This document shows positions 23,234-31,978 of a stretch of 34,063 nt of DNA, in pieces; position 1 is the first letter of the stretch; the number at the start of each line of letters is the position of its first letter. A model generated the notes under the pieces. That model had not been told where the DNA came from and searched no databases. It saw only the letters and a program-made list of their open reading frames with translations. The DNA is from an uncultured Collinsella sp. Lineage in GTDB: Bacteria > Actinomycetota > Coriobacteriia > Coriobacteriales > Coriobacteriaceae. Both the position numbers and the translations under genes were made by a program. Location of the stretch: assembly GCA_958415665.1 (NCBI GenBank), contig CATYZK010000020.1:1-34063 (forward strand), written 5' to 3'.

Positions 23234-25249
23234 CTACATCACCTCCGCGTGAGGGGTCAAACCATTTGCCTTGAGCACCTCGTCGGGGAGCTCGGAATAG
23301 AAGTGCTCGGTGCCGGGAACGCGCTTGAAGACCGGACGGGTGTCCAGGCCAATACGCGGATGGCTCGAGCGGGGCGCGAAGCGATCGCCCTTGGGGAAAT
23401 CGCGCGGGCTCGGAACGGCGCCGGGCACCTGGTGCAGGCGGCCCGAACCGCTCTCGATGGACAGAACGGAACCCAGAAGACCGCGGGTGTACTCGTGAAT
23501 CGGGTTGGTGAGCAGCTCCTTGGTGGGTGCCTGCTCGATAACCTGACCGGCGTACATAACCGTGATGTTATGGGCGACCTCGGCGACCAGCGCCAGGTCG
23601 TGCGAGACGAAGATCATGGCAAAGCCGAGCTTGGCCTGAAGGTCGTTGAGCAGCTTGATGACCTGCTTCTGGACGGTAACGTCCAGAGCGGTCGTGGGCT
23701 CGTCACAGATGACCAGCTTGGGGTCGCGGGTAAGGGCCATAGCGATCAGAACACGCTGACGCTGGCCACCGGAAAGCTCATGCGGGTAGCTCTCGAGCGT
23801 ACGCTTGGGGTCGAGGCCCACGAGCTCCAGGAGTTCCTCGGCGCTGCGGGTGCCGCCGCGCTTGGTGAGCTGCTTCATCTGGGCAGAGATGAGCATGGAG
23901 GGGTTGAGCGAGGACAGGGCGTCCTGATAGACCATAGCGATATCGGTACCGCGCAGGCCGAACCACTCCTTCTTGCTCATCTTGAGCAGGTCACGGCCCT
24001 CCCAGAGGACCTCGCCGGAAAGGTGCTCGTCCTCATCGGTCAGGCCCATGATGGCCAGCGTGGTGATGGACTTACCGCAACCGGACTCGCCCACCAGGCC
24101 CATAGTCTGGCCAGGACGGACGTCAAAGTTGACATGGTCGACGACGTTGATATCGCCGTGGTGCTCAAACTGGATGCAGAAATCGCGGACCGAAAGGATC
24201 GGTTCGACAGACTCGTCGGGCACATGGCGATCGTCACGCTTGAGCTCGACATCGCGCAGGGCGCCAAGGCGAGCGGAGAGGGACTGGGCTTGCTCCTTAT
24301 AGGCGCGAACGGGGTCGGAGACCAGCAGGTCGGCCTCGCGGCGCTTGGAGGAATCGGTCGGATCCAGGGCGGCGGAGGGAGCAGCGGCCATGGCGTCGGT
24401 AATGCCCTCGGAGAGGATGTTGAGCGCCAGGCAGGTGATCATGATGGCCAGGCCCGGGAACAGCGCCTGCCACCAACGGCCGGCAAGCACGCCGCCGCGG
24501 GCGTCGGCGAGGATGTTGCCCCAGGTAGCGGTGGGCTCCTGGATACCAGCGCCGATGAAGGTCAGCGAGGCCTCGAAGATGATGGCGTCGGCGACCAGGG
24601 TAACGGTGAAGACCATGATCGGGGCGATGCAGTTACGCAGAACATGCTTGATCAAAATCCACGGAGCCTTGGCGCCGGAAACGATGACCGCGCGGACATA
24701 GTCCTCGCCGTACTCGGACACGATGTTGGCGCGCACGATACGGGCAATCTGCGGAGTGTACATAAAGCCGATGGCGAAGATGATCGACGGCACGGAGTTG
24801 CCCAGGATGGAGACGAAGACGGCCGCGAGGGCGATGCCCGGGATGGACATGATGATGTCCAGGATACGCATGATCGTCTCGGAGACGGCCTTGCGCGAAA
24901 CCGCTGCAAGGGCGCCCACGACCGAGCCGCAGACCAGAGCCATGGCAGTGGCGCCAAAGCCGATAATCAGCGAGTAACGACCACCGTAGAGCATACGCGA
25001 CAGAATATCGCGACCCTTATCGTCGGTACCGAAGATAAATCCGTTGCCGGGAGCCTGGCGAGCCGTAAAGATCTCGACCGGGCTATAGGGGGCAAGAAGG
25101 GGCGCCAGAATCGCAGTCAGGGCGACCAGCACCAGCACGACGGCGGCAATCTTAGAAGACAGCGTCATCTTCTTCCAGCCACCGAGCTTGAGCCCCTTGG
25201 AGGCAGCCTTCTCGAGCTGCTCGGTTTGCTTCTCTCGAATCTTTACCAT
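23234..25249 (-). CDS. Fused ABC permease (DppC type) and ATPase (DppD type)
   Basis: 671 aa. Residues about 30-285 are a DppC-type permease (FGTDDKGRDILSRMLYGGR; EAA loop VIVSGAKAPWILIKHVLRN). A charged linker (290-345) leads to a full ATPase: Walker A GESGCGKSI at 387-395, Q-loop YQDALSSLNP, signature LSGGQRQRVLIA, Walker B LVICDEPTTALD, switch His in VSHDLALV. In the C-terminal extension the usual GCxFxPRCP cysteines are replaced (GDRFAPRSSHP). Fused permease-ATPases are known from sialic-acid transporters of Corynebacterium (siaEFGI type), which supports the substrate call. It starts 3 nt after the upstream permease gene. The frame is continuous, so the fusion is real in this sequence. 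Confidence 0.92.
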   Translation of the reverse strand: MVKIREKQTEQLEKAASKGLKLGGWKKMTLSSKIAAVVLVLVALTAILAPLLAPYSPVEIFTARQAPGNGFIFGTDDKGRDILSRMLYGGRYSLIIGFGATAMALVCGSVVGALAAVSRKAVSETIMRILDIIMSIPGIALAAVFVSILGNSVPSIIFAIGFMYTPQIARIVRANIVSEYGEDYVRAVIVSGAKAPWILIKHVLRNCIAPIMVFTVTLVADAIIFEASLTFIGAGIQEPTATWGNILADARGGVLAGRWWQALFPGLAIMITCLALNILSEGITDAMAAAPSAALDPTDSSKRREADLLVSDPVRAYKEQAQSLSARLGALRDVELKRDDRHVPDESVEPILSVRDFCIQFEHHGDINVVDHVNFDVRPGQTMGLVGESGCGKSITTLAIMGLTDEDEHLSGEVLWEGRDLLKMSKKEWFGLRGTDIAMVYQDALSSLNPSMLISAQMKQLTKRGGTRSAEELLELVGLDPKRTLESYPHELSGGQRQRVLIAMALTRDPKLVICDEPTTALDVTVQKQVIKLLNDLQAKLGFAMIFVSHDLALVAEVAHNITVMYAGQVIEQAPTKELLTNPIHEYTRGLLGSVLSIESGSGRLHQVPGAVPSPRDFPKGDRFAPRSSHPRIGLDTRPVFKRVPGTEHFYSELPDEVLKANGLTPHAEVM

Positions 25250-25252
25250 AAT

Positions 25253-26209
25253 CTACACCGTCCTGATGCGCGGGTTGATGAGCAGGTAGAGCATGTCAAC
25301 CACGATGTTGATGATGATGAAGGCAAGAGCAACGACGATAACGACGCCCTGAACCAGGTTCGCCTCGTTGCCCTGAACGCCCTGCAGAATCGCGGTGCCC
25401 ATGCCGGGGAGGTTGAAGATAACCTCGATGACGACGGCGCCGCCCATGAGGTAACCGATCTTAAGACCGAGGGTGGTGACCGGGGTGATCAGCGCATTGC
25501 GAAGAACGTTGATGCCGACGACAACCTTCTCGGGAACGCCGGCGCCGCGAGCCATACGGACATAGTCCTTGTCGAGCTCCTCGACCATGGCGGTACGCAC
25601 GATACGAGTCATCTGGCCCGTCAGCGGAAATGCCAAGGCGATAGCGGGCATGATCATACGTCCCAGATAGCCAACCGGATTCGTGGTGAAGTGAGGCAGA
25701 GCACCCGATGCCGGAAGCACCTTAAGGTAGGAAGAGAACAGCAGGATCAACAGAACGGCAAGCCAGAACGATGGGGTTGCCAAGCCGGCGATGGAAAAGA
25801 CGCGGATCACTTGGTCCGGCCATTTGTCGCGATACAGTGCCGCGATGACGCCGAGCAAAAACGAAACGACCGCACCGATGGCAAGGCCGATGAAGGTCAG
25901 CTGCATCGTGACGGGCAGGGCCGTGGAGATGCGCTTGGCAACGGAGTTGCGAGCAGCACCATAGGTGCCCATGTCGCCATGGATCAAATCGCCCATATAG
26001 CGCACGTAGCGCACAGGCCAGGGGTCGTCCAGACCATACTTCTCATGGTACTCGGCAACCGCCTCGGGCGAGGCACCGTCACCCAACGCCGTGTAGGCGG
26101 GGTCGGTCTTGGAGAACGACATAAGGAAGAACACCAGGACGGTGACGCCCAATGCCATGATCGGCAGCGCCACAAGACGCCTTCCAATCAAACGTAGCAA
26201 GTTGTTCAC
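25253..26209 (-). CDS. ABC permease (DppB type) of the sialic-acid transporter
   Basis: 318 aa inner-membrane permease with about six spans. Visible family marks: N-terminal RLIGRRLVALPIMALGVTVLVF, YGLDDPWPVRYVRYMGDLIHGDMG, the EAA loop (MARGAGVPEKVVVGINVLRN) and C-terminal NPRIRTV. The GTG at 26209 is preferred because GGGGAG lies 6-7 nt upstream; upstream codons to 26242 have no support. It forms the channel with the permease half of the next protein. Confidence 0.92.
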   Translation of the reverse strand: MNNLLRLIGRRLVALPIMALGVTVLVFFLMSFSKTDPAYTALGDGASPEAVAEYHEKYGLDDPWPVRYVRYMGDLIHGDMGTYGAARNSVAKRISTALPVTMQLTFIGLAIGAVVSFLLGVIAALYRDKWPDQVIRVFSIAGLATPSFWLAVLLILLFSSYLKVLPASGALPHFTTNPVGYLGRMIMPAIALAFPLTGQMTRIVRTAMVEELDKDYVRMARGAGVPEKVVVGINVLRNALITPVTTLGLKIGYLMGGAVVIEVIFNLPGMGTAILQGVQGNEANLVQGVVIVVALAFIIINIVVDMLYLLINPRIRTV

Positions 26210-26270
26210 GTTCTCTCCCCTTTCTTTTGTCGGTAGGACCAACTGGTATATGAGTACGGATACTCATTAC

Positions 26271-26304
26271 AAGACCCGAGCGACATCGAGGTCGCCCGGG
26301 TCTT
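26271..26304 (-). terminator. Attenuator-like hairpin between binding protein and permease genes
   Basis: 14 bp stem AAGACCCG...CGGGTCTT (26271-26284 with 26291-26304, one G-U pair) with a 6 nt loop; a second small hairpin ATGAGTA-CGGA-TACTCAT lies just downstream on the minus strand (26250-26267). The following TTGTAATG is a weak T-run, so partial termination is likely. The opp operon has hairpins at the equivalent place. Confidence 0.6.
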
Positions 26305-26366
26305 TGTTTCAACTATGAGGATACGGTCCCAACGACCGACATCCTGCATACAGACTCAAGCGAGTC

Positions 26367-27980
26367 TTACGCCTTGACGGTCGCAACGCCCCTGAAGGAC
26401 ATGCTCGTCGTGCCGATGCCCTTGAAGCCATCGAGGGCCTCGCCGTTGGGCGCAGTGGACGGATCGTCCCAGGAAGCGGAGACGGTCTTGACGTGGACAA
26501 CGGGGTACAGAACGGCGTTGTCGGCAATGATGTCGAAGCACTCGTTCCACTTCTTCTGCTGCTCATCGCCCTCAGCGGCAAGAGCCTCGTCCATGAGACC
26601 GTGGAGCTTCTGCCACTCAGCGGACTCCTTCCACGGGCAACGGGTCTGCATCCAGACGTTGTCGCCGTACCACCAGTTGAGCAGCAGGTCGGGGTCGGCG
26701 CCGAAGCAGGAAGGATCGCCAGGGGCAAGGAGGATATCGTAGGCCTCGCCGCCGTCGATGGCAGCGTAGGTGGCCGGCGAGGTATCGGTCTGGATGGTCA
26801 CATCGAAGCCGAGAGCGTCGAGGTCATTCTTGACCTGGGCGGCCATGCCCTTAATCTGCTCGTTGTCGGTGGTGCGCAGGGTGATGGCACCCGGGGTGAT
26901 GCCAGACTCCTCGATGAGCTTCTTAGCCTTCTTGGCGTCGGTCTTGTACACCGTGGAAGCCTCATGATAGTTGGTGAAGCTCTTGGGCAGGTAGCAGCTG
27001 GCAGCGGTGGCAAGGCCGGCGAAGGTGTTGCTGACCATCTTCTCGGTGTCGAGCGCATACATGACAGCCTGACGGACCTTGACGTTGTTCCAAGGCTCCT
27101 TGGCGACGTTGAACATGATGAAGCGGGTGCCGAAACCCTGAACGTTATCGATCTTGCAGCCGGCGCTCTCGAGCTGGTCGACGGCGTCAGCGGTAACGAG
27201 CTCCATAACGAGCGTGGAGCCCTCCTGCTGAGCGGTAACGCGAGCGGTGGGGTCGGTCAGGATGCTGTACTGGATCTTCTTATCCTCGGCAGCATACTCA
27301 CCGTTGTACTCGGGGTTGGGAACCAGGGTGATCTCGGTATCGGAGATAGAGTCGTACATCCAGGGGCCGGAGCCGATCGGCTGCTTGGCGCGATCCTCCT
27401 CGGTCTGGGTGGCCGGGGTAACGCGGACGATGGCCAGACGATCCTTGAGCAGGGAGAAGTTGGGGACCTTGGTCTTGACCGTCACGGTGCTGGCGTCCTT
27501 GGCCTCGATGGACTCGAAGGGCTGGAAGAACGGAGCATAGGTAGCGGAAGCGGCGCAAGCGGTGTAGGAGGCAACGACATCGTCAGCGGTGACCTCGGTG
27601 CCATCGGAGAACTTGGCGCCCTTGCGGATGGTGACCTCGAAAGTGGTGTCGTCCACAGACTTGGGATCGTCGGTGGCGAGCTCTTTGAAGGTGCTGTAGT
27701 CGTGGTAATCGATGCCGTAGAGGCCCTCGACGACGTGCCAGTTAGCACCCAGGCCCACAGCGGAGCCGGTGCTGGCGGGATCGAAGCTGGACGGAGCGTA
27801 AGCGGAACCAGCGGTGATCACGCCGCCGCCACGGTTGGCGGAATCGGTGGAACCGGAAGCGGAACCCTCGTCGCTAGAGCTGCCACCGCAGCCGGTGAGA
27901 CCAAGCCCTGCAACAGCAGCGACGCTGCCGGTGAGGCCGAGGAACGAACGCCTGGACATACCCTTGTTGATGATGGCCAT
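26367..27980 (-). CDS. Solute-binding lipoprotein (SBP family 5) of the sialic-acid transporter (SatA/SiaE-like)
   Basis: 537 aa. N-terminal twin-arginine motif SRRSFLGLTG and lipobox LTGC (about residues 28-31) indicate a Tat-exported lipoprotein on the outer face of the membrane, followed by a Gly/Ser linker. The body fits family 5 (TFEVTIRKGAKFSDGTEVTADDV; WNNVKVRQAVMYALDTEKM). Family 5 proteins carry peptides, nickel or, in the Sat/Sia systems, sialic acid; the nan genes in the same direction support the last. ATG at 27980 follows AGGAG by 6 nt. First gene of the operon. Confidence 0.88.
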   Translation of the reverse strand: MAIINKGMSRRSFLGLTGSVAAVAGLGLTGCGGSSSDEGSASGSTDSANRGGGVITAGSAYAPSSFDPASTGSAVGLGANWHVVEGLYGIDYHDYSTFKELATDDPKSVDDTTFEVTIRKGAKFSDGTEVTADDVVASYTACAASATYAPFFQPFESIEAKDASTVTVKTKVPNFSLLKDRLAIVRVTPATQTEEDRAKQPIGSGPWMYDSISDTEITLVPNPEYNGEYAAEDKKIQYSILTDPTARVTAQQEGSTLVMELVTADAVDQLESAGCKIDNVQGFGTRFIMFNVAKEPWNNVKVRQAVMYALDTEKMVSNTFAGLATAASCYLPKSFTNYHEASTVYKTDAKKAKKLIEESGITPGAITLRTTDNEQIKGMAAQVKNDLDALGFDVTIQTDTSPATYAAIDGGEAYDILLAPGDPSCFGADPDLLLNWWYGDNVWMQTRCPWKESAEWQKLHGLMDEALAAEGDEQQKKWNECFDIIADNAVLYPVVHVKTVSASWDDPSTAPNGEALDGFKGIGTTSMSFRGVATVKA

Positions 27981-28049
27981 GTCTTCTCCTATCAATAGAG
28001 AATCTTACCCGGGAGCGCCTAGACGTGCCCCCGCGCAACTTGCGGACGA

Positions 28050-28077
28050 TATATACCTTACCTACCGACGAACCCAA
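28050..28077 (-). promoter_or_regulatory. Possible promoter of the transporter/nan operon
   Basis: Minus strand TTGGGT (28072-28077), 16 bp spacer, TATATA (28050-28055), about 70 nt before the start codon. A second candidate lies further up: TTGTCA (28150-28155), 17 bp, TAGCAA (28127-28132), whose -10 overlaps the palindrome at 28118. The two cannot be ranked by eye. Confidence 0.4.
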
Positions 28078-28117
28078 CTGAGGTGCCGCGCTCGGCGACC
28101 GATACATACATACGCTT

Positions 28118-28138
28118 GAACGGTATTTGCTACCGTTC
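28118..28138. promoter_or_regulatory. Palindromic operator candidate upstream of the transporter/nan operon
   Basis: GAACGGTA-TTTGC-TACCGTTC, perfect 8 bp arms with a 5 nt centre. It lies inside a wider inverted repeat CGATACATAC (28100-28109)/GTATGTATCG (28171-28180). The place and size suit a dimeric repressor such as an RpiR, GntR or LacI type; no regulator gene is in the window. Confidence 0.55.
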
Positions 28139-28293
28139 ACCGAATTCATTGACAAACGATTCGCCAGACAGTATGTATCGACGAGGTGAGATATCAGTCT
28201 TCGTCAACCCGCAGGATAGCAGGGTTGTTCACCATGGCTAGTCAAACGTTTTAGCGTTAATTAAACCCGAAATCGGCTGGTAATCGCCGTGAA

Positions 28294-28324
28294 ATACATG
28301 ATTGAAAATCACGCAATCATGTAT
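28294..28324. terminator. A/T-rich inverted repeat 21 nt beyond uvrC
   Basis: Perfect 10 bp arms ATACATGATT/AATCATGTAT with an 11 nt loop. It could be a weak terminator for uvrC or an operator for the next operon. The rest of the 365 nt gap (27981-28345) holds the promoter candidates, the palindrome at 28118 and the AAACGTTTTA motif at 28244; no gene is seen. Confidence 0.4.
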
Positions 28325-28345
28325 ATCAGTTGTTTAGAGGCGTGT

Positions 28346-30292
28346 TTAGTTTTCGGATTGCTTTGCCGCCGCCTCGGCGCGCTCGGCATTCCATGCAACG
28401 AGCGCCTCGTGAACCGCTTTGGCGACATCGGCAGGAATGCCTCGAACTTCCGCGATCTCTTGCTCGCTCGCCGCGCGCAAACGCTTCATCGAGCCAAAAT
28501 GGCGCATAAGGGCACGTTTTCTGGTGGGTCCCACGCCTGGAACGTCATCGAGTACCGAAACCGTCATGGCTTTATCGCGCAATTCGCGATGGAACGTGAT
28601 GGCAAAACGGTGCGATTCATCGCGCACCTGTTTAATTAGATAGAGCGACGCGGACCCGGTCGGCAGCACGACGGGAGTCTCGTCCCAAGGCACGAAAACC
28701 TCCTCATCGGCCTTTGCCAAGCCACAAACTGGTATATCGAGCCCAAGAGCCTCAAGTTGCTTGATCGCAGCGGTCAATTGCGGCTTACCGCCATCGACAA
28801 CAAGCAAATCGGGGCGCGAGCCAAAGCGCTCGTCGGCCATGCGCTCGGGAGCATAGCGTCGTCCCAAAACCTCGGACATCGACACGAAGTCGTTTGCCTC
28901 GTCCAATTCGGCCTGGATTTTAAAACGACGATACATGCTCTTGTCGGCGCGCCCGTTGGTAAACACCACCATCGAGGCGACCGTAAAGGTGCCATGCAGC
29001 GTCGAGATATCGAAGCACTCGATACGCAACGGCGGCGATGGCAGCGCCAACGCACTTTCGAGCTCCAGGAGCGCTTGATTGGTGCGGTCGTCAGCGTACC
29101 CCGTTCGCATCATGTAGCGCATGAGGGCATGGCGCGCATTTTTGGATGCCATATCGAGTAGACGGTGCTTTTCGCCACGCTGCGGCCTATGGAGATGGCA
29201 GGAACGCTCACGCTTGCCCGCAAGCCACTCCCCCAGCGCCTCCGCATCCTCAAGCTCGACGGAAAGGTTGACCTCAGCTGGAATATCAGCCGTCTCGTCG
29301 TAATAGCGCTTAAGAAAGCCCGACTGGAGCTCTTCCTCGTCAACATCAAGACCCTTGTCGAGAATGAACTCGCAGGTGCGAACTGTTCGGCCCTCGCGAA
29401 CGACGAAGACGCAAGCGGCGGAGATGGTCTCCTCGCGATAGAAACCGATGACATCGATATCGACACTGGAGGGAAAAACGACTTGCTGACGGTCGTCCAG
29501 ACCCCTGATGACCTCCAAACGACGTTTGACGCGGGCGGCGCGCTCAAAATCGAGCGCCTCGGCGGCCTCCGTCATCTCGGATGTCAGCTCGTCGACGACG
29601 TCCTTGCGGTGGCCCGACAAAAAACGTTCGACACGTTTGACGTTCTTGGCATAGTCTGCCGGGGAAATCGCGCCGACACACGCACCCGGGCCGCGCCCGA
29701 CATGATAGTCGAAGCAGGGGCGCCCGTTTTGCGCACAAATCATATTGACGATGTCTTCCTCGCCCTTGTGGGACTCGACGATACGGCGACAACGACGCCA
29801 CTCCGCACAGGATGCGGAACAAATGGGGATAACCTTGCGAAGCGTATCTATCGTCTCTCGTGCCGCACGGCTATCGGTATAGGGTCCAAAATAGCGCGTT
29901 CCCGGCTTATGACGCTCACGCGTGTATTTGATAGCGGGATACAGGTCACCCTTTGTAATGGCGATAAAGGGGTAGCTCTTGTCATCCTTGAGGTCGACGT
30001 TAAAGTACGGATGGTACTGACCAATCAAATTGCGCTCGAGCACCAACGCCTCGTGCTCGGTCTCCACCACGATATAGTCAAAGCTCGCCACCAGCTGCAT
30101 CATCAGCGGGATCTTCTGGCGCTCGTCCTGCAGCGTCACGTACTGACGCATACGGGCGCGCAGGTTTTTCGCCTTGCCCACGTAGATGACATCGCCCTTG
30201 GCGTCTTTCCAAAGGTAGCAACCGGGCTGCGTGGGAACGCGCGAAACCTGCTCGGCAAGCGTTGGAATGTTGTCGTGACCGGCCACGCGCAC
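28346..30292 (-). CDS. uvrC: Excinuclease ABC subunit C
   Basis: 648 aa nucleotide-excision-repair nuclease. N-terminal GIY-YIG domain (GCYLWKDAKGDVIYVGKAKNL split across residues 24-45; 3' incision), the Cys cluster PICSASCAEWRRCRR, a UVR motif (about 210-245, EALDFERAARVKRRLE), the RNase H-like 5' nuclease (IECFDISTLHGT, LLVVDGGKPQL, FAITFHRELRDKAM) and a C-terminal helix-hairpin-helix (LDDVPGVGPTRKRALMRHFGS). GTG start at 30292 is directly after the murJ stop; the GTG two codons later is possible too. uvrA at the other end of the segment supplies its partner. Confidence 0.96.
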   Translation of the reverse strand: MRVAGHDNIPTLAEQVSRVPTQPGCYLWKDAKGDVIYVGKAKNLRARMRQYVTLQDERQKIPLMMQLVASFDYIVVETEHEALVLERNLIGQYHPYFNVDLKDDKSYPFIAITKGDLYPAIKYTRERHKPGTRYFGPYTDSRAARETIDTLRKVIPICSASCAEWRRCRRIVESHKGEEDIVNMICAQNGRPCFDYHVGRGPGACVGAISPADYAKNVKRVERFLSGHRKDVVDELTSEMTEAAEALDFERAARVKRRLEVIRGLDDRQQVVFPSSVDIDVIGFYREETISAACVFVVREGRTVRTCEFILDKGLDVDEEELQSGFLKRYYDETADIPAEVNLSVELEDAEALGEWLAGKRERSCHLHRPQRGEKHRLLDMASKNARHALMRYMMRTGYADDRTNQALLELESALALPSPPLRIECFDISTLHGTFTVASMVVFTNGRADKSMYRRFKIQAELDEANDFVSMSEVLGRRYAPERMADERFGSRPDLLVVDGGKPQLTAAIKQLEALGLDIPVCGLAKADEEVFVPWDETPVVLPTGSASLYLIKQVRDESHRFAITFHRELRDKAMTVSVLDDVPGVGPTRKRALMRHFGSMKRLRAASEQEIAEVRGIPADVAKAVHEALVAWNAERAEAAAKQSEN

Positions 30293-31975
30293 CTACTTGC
30301 GACGAATCAGCGCCGAGACCTCGGGCATCTTAAGGACGACGGCAAGGCCAAAGGTAACAGCAAGCGAGACGACACCCGCAACGCAAACGTAGCCTAGAGT
30401 AATCAGAATCGAGCCGCCAAGTGCCCCGACAAAGTGCTCAAGCGCCCGCATGACGCCGGCGCCTGCGGCAGCACCCAGGCCACCGAGCAAAAGGCCGAAG
30501 AAACCGCCATGCAGGATAGATTTAACCTGAAGACCACGCAGGCGACGACGCAGCCACCACAGCGAGCAACCGACCAAGATCACGTAGTCGACGACATACG
30601 AAAGCGCGATTGCCGGCATACCGAAGCCCAGCACAACGCCAAACAGCAGAACCGAGCCGGCCTGGCCGATGGCGGAATACAGACAATAGCGGCTATAGGG
30701 CTTCATGTCGAGCAAGGCAGAGAAGCTCTTCTGCATCAGCACGACCACGCCGTAGAGCGGCAGGGAAAGTGCCAGGTAGATAAGGAACTCCGACACCAGC
30801 GCCACACCGGACTCATCGAACTTGCCAGCGCAGTAGATCATGTTGAGCGGACGCGCGAAGACAATCAGGTACAGCGCGAATGGAATCAGGAAGAACAGCA
30901 TCTGGGCGACGCCACGCGAAATGCCCCTGCGGACGCTGTCGTAATCCTTCTCCTGTGCGTCGTGAGAGAGCTCGGTATAGAGCGCCGTCGAAAGCGAGGC
31001 GGCAATCAGCGCGTAGGGCAGCGTGTACCACAGGCGCGCATAGGCGATGACGGAAGGACCAGTCTCGGGCTGGACCACCAGCGCAGCAGCGTTGGTGATA
31101 GAAGTCGAGACAAACATGCACACCGTGGCGAGCAGCGTCGGGATACCGAGCGCAATCGTCTGGCGCAGTGCGGGGTCCTTAAAGTCGATATGGATATGGG
31201 GATGCACGCCGTGCTTGCCAAGCGCGGGGATCTGACATGCCATCTGAACAAAGACACCGAGGGTCGTACCGGCCGCAATCAAGATGATGCCGGCACGTTC
31301 GCCAAACTGTGCGGACACGGGCGCAAAGCCCATAAAGCTCGCAATGACGATCACATTGTTGAGGACCGGGGCAAACGTCGACCAGAAGTAGTCGCGGTGT
31401 GCGTTGAGGACGCCCGAAAACACCGAGCCCAAACCATAAAACAGAATCTGGATGGCAAAGAAACGGAACATGAACGCAGCGGTATCCATGCTGCCGCCGT
31501 CACCCGAAAGGAACGATTGCGTCCAGATAAAGCCCGGGGCGAACACGGTCCCCAGCAACGAAATGCCACCCAGCACCAAAAGCAGAATGCCAAGCAGGTT
31601 GCCCACGTACTCGTTCGAGGCCTCGCGACCCTGCTCACGCCTCACGCCCATGTACACGGGCAAAAACGCCGTCACGAGCATGCCGCCCATCACGAGTTCG
31701 TAGAGCATATTGGGCAGGTTGTTGGCGACCTGATAGGAAGACGAGAGCAGCGACATGCCGATAGCGGCCGCCATTGCCCACGTGCGGATGAAACCGGTGA
31801 CGCGAGACACGATGGTCAGGATGGTCATAAGCCCGGCGGAACGACCAACCGTGGAGTAGTCCGACGAGCCCATGTCGTCAGTGTCATCTCGCGACGAAGA
31901 AGCTTCGGATGAGGGTGTCTGAGGCGCAGATTCTTCTGCAAAATGAGCTCCGCGCTTCAATTCTTCCTGCGACAT
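30293..31975 (-). CDS. murJ: Lipid II flippase MurJ (MviN)
   Basis: 560 aa with about 14 membrane segments. A hydrophilic Ser/Asp-rich cytosolic tail (1-48) precedes the MOP-superfamily core: TILTIVSRVTGFIRTWAMAAAIG, NNLPNMLYELVMGGMLVTAFLPVY and YTLPYALIAASLSTALYTELS. It moves lipid II across the membrane for peptidoglycan building. It begins 3 nt after the ybaK stop with GAGAGGA as ribosome site. Being next to a repair gene is conserved order rather than shared function. Confidence 0.94.
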   Translation of the reverse strand: MSQEELKRGAHFAEESAPQTPSSEASSSRDDTDDMGSSDYSTVGRSAGLMTILTIVSRVTGFIRTWAMAAAIGMSLLSSSYQVANNLPNMLYELVMGGMLVTAFLPVYMGVRREQGREASNEYVGNLLGILLLVLGGISLLGTVFAPGFIWTQSFLSGDGGSMDTAAFMFRFFAIQILFYGLGSVFSGVLNAHRDYFWSTFAPVLNNVIVIASFMGFAPVSAQFGERAGIILIAAGTTLGVFVQMACQIPALGKHGVHPHIHIDFKDPALRQTIALGIPTLLATVCMFVSTSITNAAALVVQPETGPSVIAYARLWYTLPYALIAASLSTALYTELSHDAQEKDYDSVRRGISRGVAQMLFFLIPFALYLIVFARPLNMIYCAGKFDESGVALVSEFLIYLALSLPLYGVVVLMQKSFSALLDMKPYSRYCLYSAIGQAGSVLLFGVVLGFGMPAIALSYVVDYVILVGCSLWWLRRRLRGLQVKSILHGGFFGLLLGGLGAAAGAGVMRALEHFVGALGGSILITLGYVCVAGVVSLAVTFGLAVVLKMPEVSALIRRK

Positions 31976-31978
31976 CGC

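Noticed and set aside
23234..25249. Frameshift artefact joining two genes
   Set aside because: The linker between permease and ATPase is one continuous frame with normal codon use, and fused forms are known in sialic-acid transporters.
22184..26197. 1337-codon open frame on the plus strand
   Set aside because: Antisense to the transporter genes, which have clear family motifs on the minus strand. The antisense translation is low-complexity (rich in Gly, Asp, Leu, Gln, His) with no recognisable domain.
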